A program made the translations under genes and the position numbers. The notes under the pieces are model-generated. The model was not told the origin of the DNA, ran no database searches, and saw nothing but the letters and a program-made list of their open reading frames with translations. A stretch of 56,145 nucleotides of DNA, taken from the NCBI GenBank assembly GCA_009731375.1, contig BJOX01000145.1:110973-167117 (forward strand), given 5' to 3'. Source of the stretch: Paulinella micropora. Taxonomy: Eukaryota > Cercozoa > Imbricatea > Euglyphida. Shown piece after piece: positions 1 through 8,339 of this stretch. How positions within the stretch are numbered: the first letter of the stretch is position 1; each line of letters opens with the position of its first letter.

Positions 1-2024
1 AATTTTTCCGCTTCGTCTTCTTTTAAGTCTGTATAACCACTAGCAAATTTAAATCGCACTCCTTTTGCCCGCTCTAAAAGAAACCGCATTGAGTGCCATC
101 CACATGTGTCGCTTGTATCAGATTGTTGTTTTACTTGATTTACCTTCATCAATAAATAACTATCAGGATTACTTCGGTCAATTAGCCGTTTCATTTGTTG
201 TTGAAAGTCTTCCGTCGGTTGGTAAAGTGCTAAAGGGTCATACACTTCCACTGACCTGTCTTTATCCAGACTTACCCATATAGCAATCCAATGAGACCCC
301 GCTTGTTTGTGATTATCCAAATTCATAATAAATCCGTATCGCTTTCTGCTTGCGGGCTTCAACTTGTAGATTTCATCACTGGCTATTGCTCCGAGATACC
401 ATCCATATTTTTTCATTATGTCGTCTATTTCATTAGTCATTAGTCCCCTCCCCTCACCCTCTTGCTGTGGCTGTGGCTCTGGCTCTGGTTGCTGTTGCTC
501 CTCTGGTGGTGTTCGGTCTGGCGGTGTAGTCGTATCCGCTGCTGGCTCTGGTGGAATATCTCCAACTCGTTGGAGATATGGGGGTAGCGGTTGGGGCATC
601 CCTTCATCAACATTTAAATCCGCTGAAACTTGTTTATCTACATTTGGGTCTATTGTCATTTTGTTAGTTAGAGTATTTACAAAATCATGTTTGTTCATTG
701 TGTGTTTCCAATCTTTGCGGGCTAAGTATTTTTTTATTTTCGCTATTGAAAATACCTTATCAATTAATTCATTTAATGTCTTCGCTCCACTACCTTTTTG
801 TTCAGTAATACCCATATACTCTTCATATCTAGCATAATCCGCCACTTTTCTTTTTACGTTTTTCACCTCACTTCCAACATCAATATTAAACCTTTTAATC
901 ATGTTAATAATCCACTTTGAAGTGTCTTTGTAATTTAATTTGTTATGACCATCATTATCTAGTCTCTTTTTTAAAGCCTGTGCTAACTCTTTTATGGTAA
1001 TGGTTGGGTGATAAGTTTTTGAAAATCCAGAGATTAAAAATTGATTAATTTGTAAATTTTCAAGATGCTTACCCTTTTCTTCCACTTTCTTTTTTTCCTT
1101 TTCAAGTTTTTCTTTATATTCTTCTGCTAACTTTTTCTGTTCTTCTAAAGATGTCGCTGTGGCTATAGCCATCTGAATATCTTGACTGGCTTTTTGTAAG
1201 TCTTTGAGACTCATCTTTTTAATGAATTTATCTGTATATCCTGCTAATTTCAGTGTTTCAATATCTTTCTGCTTTTGCTTTTTTTCTTCCTCATATTGCT
1301 CTTTTGTTTTCAATGGTGCTTCATCTCCTAAATCAGGTAAGGCTGGTGCTTGTGGAATATCTCCAACACGTTGGAGATATGGTGCTTGTGGTTGTCCCTG
1401 TTGTGGTGGGGCTTGTGGTTGTCCCTGTTGTTGTGGCATGATATATTGATACTGCTGTGGCGGTGGCATAATAGCCAATCTTTGGTTCCTTTGCTGTTCG
1501 TATTGTAAATCCTCTATGAGTTTTTGCTCCCTTCTTAGTTCTCTGTCTTTTTGTTCTTGTCGTTCCTTGATATCGGATAGTTCATTGCGGTGTATCCTTG
1601 CTAACTCATCCTGCCTTTCCTTAGCATCGGCTATGTCTTTTCTTTCTTGCCTCTTCTTTTCTTCTTCAGCATCCGCCTGTGCTTTTTTCTCTTTTTGGTC
1701 TATCTCATCAATCTTTTCGTATTTCTCCTTCTTAAGTTTGTCTAAGTGGTCATTAATGGCTGTTCTAGTATTTTGTTCAATTTCAGATAGGCTTTGGACT
1801 TTCCTTAAGTCTTCCTTCTTTGTCTTCATTCTCTTAGTTGTCCTCGGTCTGCTTAAGTATTTCATAAAAAGTTTAACGATTTGAAGTGTGCTCATATCAT
1901 TTGTTTTCTTGCCAAAATTAAGATAATATTTTTTACCCTTCTGGATAATATACGGCTTCCCGCTTTTGTTTCTATAAACCCGCGGGGGTCTTACCTTTTT
2001 AGAATTGCGCTTCATGCTTCGCAT
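1..2024 (-). CDS. Element A coiled-coil/adenain-type protease fusion protein (3' end outside window)
   Basis: One open frame runs leftward from an ATG at 2024 to the window edge, about 674 codons without a stop. The N-terminus is basic and contains GKKYYLNFGKKTND. It is followed by a long charged coiled coil, a Pro/Gln stretch, a second helical block with SKTYHPTITIKELAQAL, an acidic Pro/Gln linker and a C-terminal cysteine protease. The protease shows the adenovirus-protease/Ulp1 layout: His in SHWIAIWV (about residue 578), Asp in VEVYDPL, Gln in VKQQS and Cys in DTCGWHS (about residue 641). Proteases of this family mature Polinton and adenovirus capsids; the role of the long N-terminal part is unknown, and a scaffold or core protein is inferred. 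A second ATG lies at 2015. The element B copy is broken (40393-42177), and the copy at 55496 matches the N-terminal third. Confidence 0.8.
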   Translation of the reverse strand, partial: MRSMKRNSKKVRPPRVYRNKSGKPYIIQKGKKYYLNFGKKTNDMSTLQIVKLFMKYLSRPRTTKRMKTKKEDLRKVQSLSEIEQNTRTAINDHLDKLKKEKYEKIDEIDQKEKKAQADAEEEKKRQERKDIADAKERQDELARIHRNELSDIKERQEQKDRELRREQKLIEDLQYEQQRNQRLAIMPPPQQYQYIMPQQQGQPQAPPQQGQPQAPYLQRVGDIPQAPALPDLGDEAPLKTKEQYEEEKKQKQKDIETLKLAGYTDKFIKKMSLKDLQKASQDIQMAIATATSLEEQKKLAEEYKEKLEKEKKKVEEKGKHLENLQINQFLISGFSKTYHPTITIKELAQALKKRLDNDGHNKLNYKDTSKWIINMIKRFNIDVGSEVKNVKRKVADYARYEEYMGITEQKGSGAKTLNELIDKVFSIAKIKKYLARKDWKHTMNKHDFVNTLTNKMTIDPNVDKQVSADLNVDEGMPQPLPPYLQRVGDIPPEPAADTTTPPDRTPPEEQQQPEPEPQPQQEGEGRGLMTNEIDDIMKKYGWYLGAIASDEIYKLKPASRKRYGFIMNLDNHKQAGSHWIAIWVSLDKDRSVEVYDPLALYQPTEDFQQQMKRLIDRSNPDSYLLMKVNQVKQQSDTSDTCGWHSMRFLLERAKGVRFKFASGYTDLKEDEAEK
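556..579. repeat. In-frame palindrome (ATATCTCCAAC-TC-GTTGGAGATAT)
   Basis: A perfect 11-bp inverted repeat with a 2-base centre lies inside the protease ORF and is read as YLQRVGD on the minus strand. The sister copy in element B has no such palindrome at the matching linker position. Confidence 0.85.
1357..1380. repeat. In-frame palindrome (ATATCTCCAAC-AC-GTTGGAGATAT)
   Basis: This is a second copy of the 24-bp palindrome in the same ORF, again read as YLQRVGD. It sits in the Pro/Gln stretch. The matching stretch of the element C copy (near 56080-56145) lacks it. Confidence 0.85.
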
Positions 2025-2045
2025 TATCGCTTATTCTAAAACATC
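1998..2045. repeat. Foldback hairpin with GAT...ATTCTAAA-type arms at the protease ORF start
   Basis: The arms TTTAGAAT and ATTCTAAA flank an AAGCG.../...CGC inner stem. The same hairpin type occurs at 13273-13327 and 55436-55487. Here the candidate start codons at 2024 and 2015 lie inside the hairpin, so the first ten or so residues are hairpin-encoded; in element C the hairpin ends just before the ATG. Confidence 0.65.
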
Positions 2046-2079
2046 TATTTTTCTTTATTGAAAAAATAAATCGGTTTTC

Positions 2080-2137
2080 GATGGTTATCAACAAACGAGA
2101 ATGAGTGAAACGAATGAAAGTGAAGTTGATAACTATC
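2080..2137. repeat. Foldback hairpin (GATGGTTATCAAC...GTTGATAACTATC)
   Basis: Thirteen-base arms with one G-T or mismatched position enclose about 32 bases. The hairpin fills the gap between the small basic protein gene, which ends at 2140, and the protease ORF. It could act as a terminator or spacer; the function is inferred only from position. Confidence 0.6.
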
Positions 2138-2139
2138 TT

Positions 2140-2463
2140 TCAAAACTTTAAGGCACCACGTCCGCTCTGCCTACCATACCCAAGTTTCGCGGCGGTAGAG
2201 CCTATACGAGACGCATATGGAACCCCGACATCACCAAGGGCATTCGCAGTCTTTGAAATAATCTTGTTATCACGAAGAAATTTATTCACTGCCATTGCCG
2301 TTTTCCCAACCTTTGCCCAGTTAATTTTTCCGCCAGCCTGCCCCTTGCCTCCTTGCTTCTTCTTGCGACCAGACTTCTTTTTACCTCCAGCCATTGTGCT
2401 TGAGTTAATAGTTCGTTTGCCGATTGTTGGAATGACTTCAACACGAGTTGTTTTTACTACCAT
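2140..2463 (-). CDS. Small basic Gly/Lys-rich virion-type protein (element A)
   Basis: This 107-residue protein has a Lys/Gly-rich middle (GGKKKSGRKKKQGGKG) and a conserved C-terminal segment beginning KINWAKVGKTAMAVNKFL, which looks like an amphipathic helix. It ends in an Ala/Gly-rich tail with KLGYG. Homologues sit at the same place, between ATPase and protease ORF, in element B (42262-42570) and element C (54976-55287), so it belongs to the morphogenesis block. The small size, high charge and amphipathic helix recall adenovirus core or membrane-lytic cement peptides, but I see no decisive motif, so the function is inference. The N-termini differ between A (MVVKTT) and B/C (MPVSPV), while the C-terminal half is well conserved. 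Confidence 0.7.
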   Translation of the reverse strand: MVVKTTRVEVIPTIGKRTINSSTMAGGKKKSGRKKKQGGKGQAGGKINWAKVGKTAMAVNKFLRDNKIISKTANALGDVGVPYASRIGSTAAKLGYGRQSGRGALKF

Positions 2464-2492
2464 ATACTATATACAAAAAATAATTATTTAAT
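2464..2492 (-). promoter_or_regulatory. Putative late promoter (AATTATTTTTTGTATA type)
   Basis: Read on the minus strand, an AATAATTATTTTTTGTATATAG-type block ends just before the ATG. Closely similar A/T blocks precede other virion genes at 37818, 39358 and 42570, which suggests a shared late promoter. Confidence 0.45.
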
Positions 2493-2505
2493 ATTTGATT
2501 TTTTT

Positions 2506-3345
2506 TTATTTAAATCTTTGTGAGAAGTTCCTCCGTAATTCATCATCAACACTTGAAACATAAAGAAAATTAAATCTCTCCTTTGTTGCTTCGTGATACT
2601 TTTGAAGAAAGTAATCAAAATCAAAAGATAAGTCTAAGTGTTTATACACGAGTTCCATTTTGTCCTGAGATTGGGCTGGAAAGATTAATAAATAATCTAA
2701 CTGCTTTATGGCTTCTGGTCGTAGGTCGTTCAAATACTGACTAGACATAATAACCTTTGATTTATAGTGCCTATTCTTTTTTAACAAATCGCTTACGGAC
2801 TTATCTCTTAAACCGCTCCCTAAATCATCCAAAACAAAAACAACCTCTGGAGATATATATTTACTCGGCCTTTCTTTCGGTTCCTCCTTTATCTGTTTCT
2901 TTTCTTTTCCGAAATAAAGAAATTGTGGTTTCTCCATCGGTTCTTTATCATCCTCCTTATCTCCAACATGTTGGAGATATACTTCTCCTTCGTGCTCTTC
3001 ATCCTGCCTGTTCAGTTTGTCTAGTTCATAGTCTATCACATTCACCCCGTCTGATTTAAGAAAAGTATATACCGCCATCGGGTTGCCTCTGTTCTTAAAG
3101 TGCTTTACCATTGCTTTATAATTGTAGTCCTTGTGGATTGTTGAAGCGATAATAACGATACGGGTTTTTCTGTCTGTTGTCCGTTTCAGTATTTCAAAGA
3201 GTGCTGTCGTCTTACCGCTCTTCTTACGAGCGAGAAGAAATATATTGGCATACGGCTCATTGAATAATTTATAACCTTTTGCTTTTTTATTCCCATCACC
3301 CTCTTGTTTTACTGGCTTCACCTTGACATTGTTTATCTTCTCCAT
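2506..3345 (-). CDS. Genome-packaging ATPase, A32/FtsK-like (element A, intact)
   Basis: This 279-residue protein belongs to the packaging ATPase family that Polintons share with large DNA viruses. The Walker A site lies near residue 37 (LARKKSGKTTAL) and Walker B follows the acidic linker (VVFVLDDLGSGLRD). Near the C-terminus is the conserved block MSSQYLNDLRPEAIKQLDYLL. The family powers DNA entry into preformed capsids. The ATG at 3345 matches the starts in elements B and C; an upstream GTG at 3375 would overlap the preceding gene. The variable linker carries an in-frame palindrome (2958-2979) that B and C lack. This is the only undisrupted ATPase in the window. Confidence 0.88.
   Translation of the reverse strand: MEKINNVKVKPVKQEGDGNKKAKGYKLFNEPYANIFLLARKKSGKTTALFEILKRTTDRKTRIVIIASTIHKDYNYKAMVKHFKNRGNPMAVYTFLKSDGVNVIDYELDKLNRQDEEHEGEVYLQHVGDKEDDKEPMEKPQFLYFGKEKKQIKEEPKERPSKYISPEVVFVLDDLGSGLRDKSVSDLLKKNRHYKSKVIMSSQYLNDLRPEAIKQLDYLLIFPAQSQDKMELVYKHLDLSFDFDYFLQKYHEATKERFNFLYVSSVDDELRRNFSQRFK
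2958..2979. repeat. In-frame palindrome in ATPase (TATCTCCAAC-AT-GTTGGAGATA)
   Basis: A perfect 10-bp inverted repeat is read as YLQHVGD within the acidic linker of the ATPase. The element B and C ATPases go directly from EGEI to KDEE at this point, so the palindrome looks like an in-frame insertion. Confidence 0.88.
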
Positions 3346-3353
3346 CCTATATT

Positions 3354-3518
3354 CTACCCTAAGAATTCCAAACACACAACAATTCGCCCCGCTAAATTTC
3401 CTGTGTCAATATTTCCGCTGTCGGTTTCAAGGACTTTAAATGTATATTGTCCGTCCGTCCATCCGACGACACCCAAATTATAACCGAGATTTGAAATGTT
3501 TGCTGTAGTGCTGTCCGC
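3354..3518 (-). CDS. Small virion-type protein, C-terminal part (element A)
   Basis: The last 54 codons of a small protein are visible before the assembly gap; the stop is at 3354-3356. They include YNLGVVGWTDGQYTFKVLET and end in VVCLEFLG, nearly identical to the complete homologues at 18237-18602 and 53734-54093. The frame differs from that of the fibre beyond the gap. Reading through the N run would therefore join two unrelated proteins, and the gene should be kept separate. The function is unknown; predicted beta strands and a place between fibre/membrane protein and ATPase suggest a virion component. Confidence 0.75.
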   Translation of the reverse strand, partial: ADSTTANISNLGYNLGVVGWTDGQYTFKVLETDSGNIDTGNLAGRIVVCLEFLG

Positions 3519-4193
3519 NNNNNNNNNNNNNNNNNNNNNNNNNNNNNNNNNNNNNNNNNNNNNNNNNNNNNNNNNNNNNNNNNNNNNNNNNNNNNNNNNN
3601 NNNNNNNNNNNNNNNNNNNNNNNNNNNNNNNNNNNNNNNNNNNNNNNNNNNNNNNNNNNNNNNNNNNNNNNNNNNNNNNNNNNNNNNNNNNNNNNNNNNN
3701 NNNNNNNNNNNNNNNNNNNNNNNNNNNNNNNNNNNNNNNNNNNNNNNNNNNNNNNNNNNNNNNNNNNNNNNNNNNNNNNNNNNNNNNNNNNNNNNNNNNN
3801 NNNNNNNNNNNNNNNNNNNNNNNNNNNNNNNNNNNNNNNNNNNNNNNNNNNNNNNNNNNNNNNNNNNNNNNNNNNNNNNNNNNNNNNNNNNNNNNNNNNN
3901 NNNNNNNNNNNNNNNNNNNNNNNNNNNNNNNNNNNNNNNNNNNNNNNNNNNNNNNNNNNNNNNNNNNNNNNNNNNNNNNNNNNNNNNNNNNNNNNNNNNN
4001 NNNNNNNNNNNNNNNNNNNNNNNNNNNNNNNNNNNNNNNNNNNNNNNNNNNNNNNNNNNNNNNNNNNNNNNNNNNNNNNNNNNNNNNNNNNNNNNNNNNN
4101 NNNNNNNNNNNNNNNNNNNNNNNNNNNNNNNNNNNNNNNNNNNNNNNNNNNNNNNNNNNNNNNNNNNNNNNNNNNNNNNNNNNCAAATGTTGA
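3519..4193. other. Assembly gap (675 N)
   Basis: The gap hides the C-terminus of the element A fibre and the N-terminus of the small virion protein. By comparison with elements B and C, a two-helix membrane protein and the antisense Cys-rich gene would also lie here. In B the corresponding distance is about 900 bases, so the gap length may be an estimate or the region may be shorter. Confidence 0.99.
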
Positions 4194-7100
4194 AAAGCAC
4201 TGACCAGTATTGGAATGAAGTCCGTGTATGATATACCTTCAAAGTTTCCATTTCCATCGTCTGCTTTTATTCCACTTTCAGATACAAATTCTGGAAATAT
4301 TTTTTTTACTTCATCCGCAATAAATCCGTGGTTCTTTTTCTGTTTCTTTTCGTCTGATTTCAAATAATATGAACAGCAATTTATTTTCATAAGTTTATCG
4401 CAACAATCCCCGCAGTCTAGTGTTTTAATATCTGATTTTAATCGCCTGTCTGAACCAGAAGACCATGTATTTGCCCCCGCATACATAAAAACATATCCTG
4501 TATTGTTTTCACCATTTGATAGTGAAGTTGACCAAGCGTGTAATAAACCACCTGTATTCATTACTACCGCATAACCTGCTGTGTCTCCTGCTTTCATAAA
4601 TATCTGCGGGTTTGTCGTATTGCTTGGTCTTTTTCTTAATGTTAAAAACCCGCTGGAAGCCGTTGTTAGTGTTGTTTCGCTTTGTGCGTATATTACTCCA
4701 GTCCCCCTCGCATAAAAATTTAAATCTTGATTGGTATTGCTTCCAGTAGCATATATTGAATTATAACCAAAACCAACTCCCTGTGTCCCGTTGCTGTGTC
4801 TAAATTCAACACCGCCAGAAGATGCTCCAAGATTGGCGGTAGCATATAATCCGACTGGCGTAGCATGAGACCCACTTCTTGCTTCTCCTCTTATATCTGC
4901 CGTGCTATTAACAACAGATATACCCGCATTTGCCGTTATCAATCCTTTTGTCCATAACGACCCGTCCGACCCATTTAACGACATTAAAGCAACATCATTG
5001 GCATTTTCCCACACAAAGCCATGGGTCGTGTCCGCACCCGATCTAAATCTTACGGCATAACTACTAAATCCATTTCCTGCTGGTGCCGTTCCTGTTCCAC
5101 TTAATGCTTTATTCGCCCCAGATTGTGCCATATAAATCCCCCATGCCGAATCACTAGTATCCCACATAAATATTCCGCGGGTATTTCCCCCGTTTGTTGC
5201 TCCTTGAATTCCTATCTTCGCTCCACTGCCAGCAACTGCCGTTGTTAGTGTTCCTGTGTATGTAATCCCCGCATTTGCCGTTATTAATCCACTCGCAGTT
5301 GCGGTTGTTGTTGATATACTCGCATTTGCCGTTATTAATCCACTCGCCGTTAATGTTGTCGTTGATATCCCCGCGGTTGAAGTAATTGTAGTTCCCGTTA
5401 TTGTTCCTCCATTTGTTATATTGTTTGAATTCATATCCAAAGCACCATAAAACCTCATACCGCCCGCATTGTTAAAACGGACGATATCAGACGAAGCGGA
5501 TTTATTATCCAAAAGTTTTGAAATATAAAGTCCCGCACCTTTTACATCAGATGCTACATTCGTAAATACATAACCTCGTTGGTTTGCGGTTCCACTTGAA
5601 GCAGTATTTAAAGTAAATAAGAAATACTGATAATCACCCGTTGTCTGTGAAAAGAATATATCTCCTCCGTTTTGGTTTAATATCCGCGCCCCATTATATG
5701 TTATATTTCCACCATTAATAATATCCACATTATTAAAATCGGCTTGGCTTAACAAATTTAGTGCTCTTACATCATTTCTACTTCCATTAAATATTTTAAT
5801 TCCAGTTATGGTTTGGTCGCCTGTTAGTTTTACATTTTGCCCGTCCAATGTGTCCGCATATCCTTTTGTCGCTCCGTCCGTTGATAATGTCGGAGTTCCA
5901 AGGTTGGCTATTTTGCTACTATTACAATCTAGCCCCGAAGCATTTACCCAACCGACTATTGCTCCATCAATAACGAAACTTACTTTTTTCGCAGTTATTT
6001 CAAAGTTGTAATTTGTTCCCGTGCCCAAATCAAGACATCCGATAGACCCTATATTGGCTGTGGAGTTAAAAACCACGAATGTTCCTTTTGTTGTCGCATT
6101 TAACGAATTTCCTGTTATTTCAAGACCACTGCTAAATGTCTTAATTCCTGCTATGGTTTGGTTTCCTGTTGTTTTAACTGCCGAAGTATCAAGAACAGAA
6201 ACATCCACACCATCAACCAGATTTACATTTGTTATACTCTGGCTTCCCATATTTAGTCCGCCATTCGCTGTTATCGCCCCACTCGCTGTTAATGTGGTTG
6301 TTGATATCCCCGCATTAGCCGTTATTGCCTTTGAAGCAGTAATTCCAGCATTAGCAATTCTAAATAGTTCATTTATTCCAGAGTAATAAAACACGTGGCT
6401 ATCACCAAAAGCATTAACATTATAAATCAATGTATTACTAGCAATACCAAATCCATAAAATCCAGTTGTTGATGGTGTTCCATTATCATACAAAACAAGT
6501 TTATTGTTGGCGAGAGCACTTCTATTTATGAAAACACTTTTGCCTGCTCCTACTACCACATTGTCGGTTGTTGTTAATGTTGTTGTTGTTATCCCCGCAT
6601 TTGCTTTGATTTCATTACTAAATGACTTAGTTCCTGCTATGGTTTGGTCTCCTGTTAGTTTAACGACTGCGGTATCAAGAGTAGAAACATCAACACCATC
6701 AACCAAATTAACATTTGTTATGTTAAATCCTCCCATATTTAAACTGCCCGTCATAGCCGTTGTGCCGTCCTTTGCCAGTTTGGTGTCGGTATATGCTTTC
6801 GTTGAAGCATCGCCATCGTAGAATGGTGCGGGCAATCCGCTGATTGCTGTCGTGCTGTTAAAATTTAAAACATTGCTCGCCAATGTTATCCCACCCCCTG
6901 TTGTTGGAGCAAAAAGTATAGAAGAACCGACAATAGTTAGTGGATAGCCCGTTGCTCCACCTGCCTCAGACGAATAGATAGAGCCCATATTATTGTTATA
7001 GTTGAAGAATAACTTGCCAGTGTTTAATGGATTTGTGTCTTTTACGGCTACATAAGTAGTAAATGTTTTGTTTCCTGTTATGGTTTGGTCTCCTGTTAGT

Positions 7101-7741
7101 TTTACAACAGAACTATCAAGAGCCGAAACATCAATACCATCAACATTACCGACATTGGATACATTAAAACCCCCCATATTTAAATCTCCAAACATCATAG
7201 TGAGGCCATCCAATCTAAGAAAAGGTGAAGCAACATTTCTCCATTGCCCCGTGCTATAAATGAGTAGTTGGTTATCGGTTGGTGTTGTTATGACTACATC
7301 ACTTAAAGCATCTATTGATTTAGTTGCTATCCTTGTGTCAAAATCTGTATTAGCCCTTGCTGTGGTATAGTATAGATTGGTTCCCTCTGCTAAGTTTGTT
7401 GTGCTCTTTGTTGCTAATTGAGTGTCAAACCTAGCATTAGTATAATATAAATTGGTGCCTTCTGCTAGGTTCGTGGTTGATTTAGTAGTTAGTCGCGCAT
7501 CAAACCTACCATCAGTATAGTATAGATTAGTGCCTTCTTTTATGTCAGTGGTTGATTTTAAAGCCAACCTCGCATCAAATCGGCTGTTAGTAAAATAAAG
7601 ATTTACGGGGTCAGCATCTTCTGGCACCCTATCTGTGTATAATCCCACTATGTTTGTGTTGGTAAGGTCTAAATTTTTAATATCTAGACTATCAACTGCG
7701 ATTTCTGATAAACCTAGTAAGGATTTATATTGACTACCCAT
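4194..7741 (-). CDS. Tail-fibre-like protein with S74 intramolecular chaperone (element A, 3' end in gap)
   Basis: About 1183 residues are visible. The N-terminus (MGSQYKSLLGLSEIAVDSL) is shared with the fibres of elements B and C. It is followed by tandem NLYYT..RFD.RL repeats (about residues 45-150), a long beta-rich shaft with recurring LTGDQTI.G.KTF and GLITANAGI motifs, and a C-terminal S74 chaperone domain starting near residue 1095 (SDRRLKSDIKTL). Such chaperones trimerise phage tail spikes and bacteriophage-like fibres and then cleave themselves off. A role as the host-attachment fibre of the PLV particle is inferred. No frameshift or stop interrupts the visible part. Confidence 0.82.
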
Positions 7742-7817
7742 TGTATATTAATTAATAAAATAATTAATTTTATTTTTGTTAAATTATAGCAACAAAGATT
7801 AAAAGCGAATCTAAATT
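7742..7817. promoter_or_regulatory. Divergent promoter region, fibre/charged protein (element A)
   Basis: Only 76 AT-rich bases separate the divergently transcribed fibre and charged-protein genes. The same arrangement exists at 13882-13936 and 49566-49622, each with a TTAATATA(C)A-type block next to the fibre ATG. Confidence 0.55.
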
Positions 7818-8339
7818 ATGCCGTCAAAGGAAGCATCAAAGGAAAATTGGAAGAAGGCAGTTCAAGCAAATAGAGAAAATGCTGAACGGCGAAAGGACGA
7901 ATGGGCTCGCGAACGTCTCCGCAAAAAGGGAGAACTGAAAGATAAGACTATAGATGAAATGATTGAAACTGATGCTGAGTTAGGGGTTGCTAAGGAAATA
8001 CTTGGAAAACCAGAAGTCGTAGAAGACGAAAGCGAAAGCGACAGCGAAATTGATATGTCTGAGGTTATTGCAAATCATATGCTTAGAAAGATAAAAAAGA
8101 ATGCTAAAAAGCCAAAGAAGAAACCAGCAAAGAAAACACCACCACCAAAGAAGCCAGAGAATGATAGTGAAGGAGAAGAAGAAGAAAGTGAGAGTGAAGA
8201 AAGCGAAGATTATGAAACAGGCGGAAAACAGCGAGGCGGCAAAAAACGAAGTGAAAAAATATCAGTCAATGTATATAACAATACACCAAAGAGTAAAGAA
8301 AAAAGTAAGGAAGCAGAAAAGATATTTTTGAAATTCTAA
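7818..8339 (+). CDS. Charged Lys/Glu-rich protein coupled to integrase (element A)
   Basis: This 173-residue protein starts MPSKEASKENWKKAVQ and has three parts: a basic helical N-terminus with a conserved (E/A)ASx(K/E)NW motif, an acidic Ser/Glu stretch with alternating Lys/Pro blocks, and a C-terminal ISVNVYNN-like strand followed by IFLKF. Its stop overlaps the integrase start (TAATG at 8337-8341), so the two are probably translated in a coupled way. Homologues lie next to the integrase in element B (13330-13881) and element C (49071-49565). I do not recognise the family. A DNA- or chromatin-binding partner of the integrase is a reasonable inference from charge and context. Confidence 0.7.
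   Translation: MPSKEASKENWKKAVQANRENAERRKDEWARERLRKKGELKDKTIDEMIETDAELGVAKEILGKPEVVEDESESDSEIDMSEVIANHMLRKIKKNAKKPKKKPAKKTPPPKKPENDSEGEEEESESEESEDYETGGKQRGGKKRSEKISVNVYNNTPKSKEKSKEAEKIFLKF

Noticed and set aside
418-1449. Plus-strand Ser/Cys/Gly-rich frames
   Set aside because: They are shadows of the Pro/Gln- and Lys-rich minus-strand protease ORF; the palindrome read as SPTRWRYG is the opposite-strand reading of the same repeat.
556-2979. CRISPR-like array from the repeated palindromes
   Set aside because: The copies are hundreds of bases apart with no regular spacers, lie inside coding sequence, and the DNA is eukaryotic.
3496-4257. Frames passing through the N run on both strands
   Set aside because: They consist almost only of unknown bases; the real genes on either side are in other frames.
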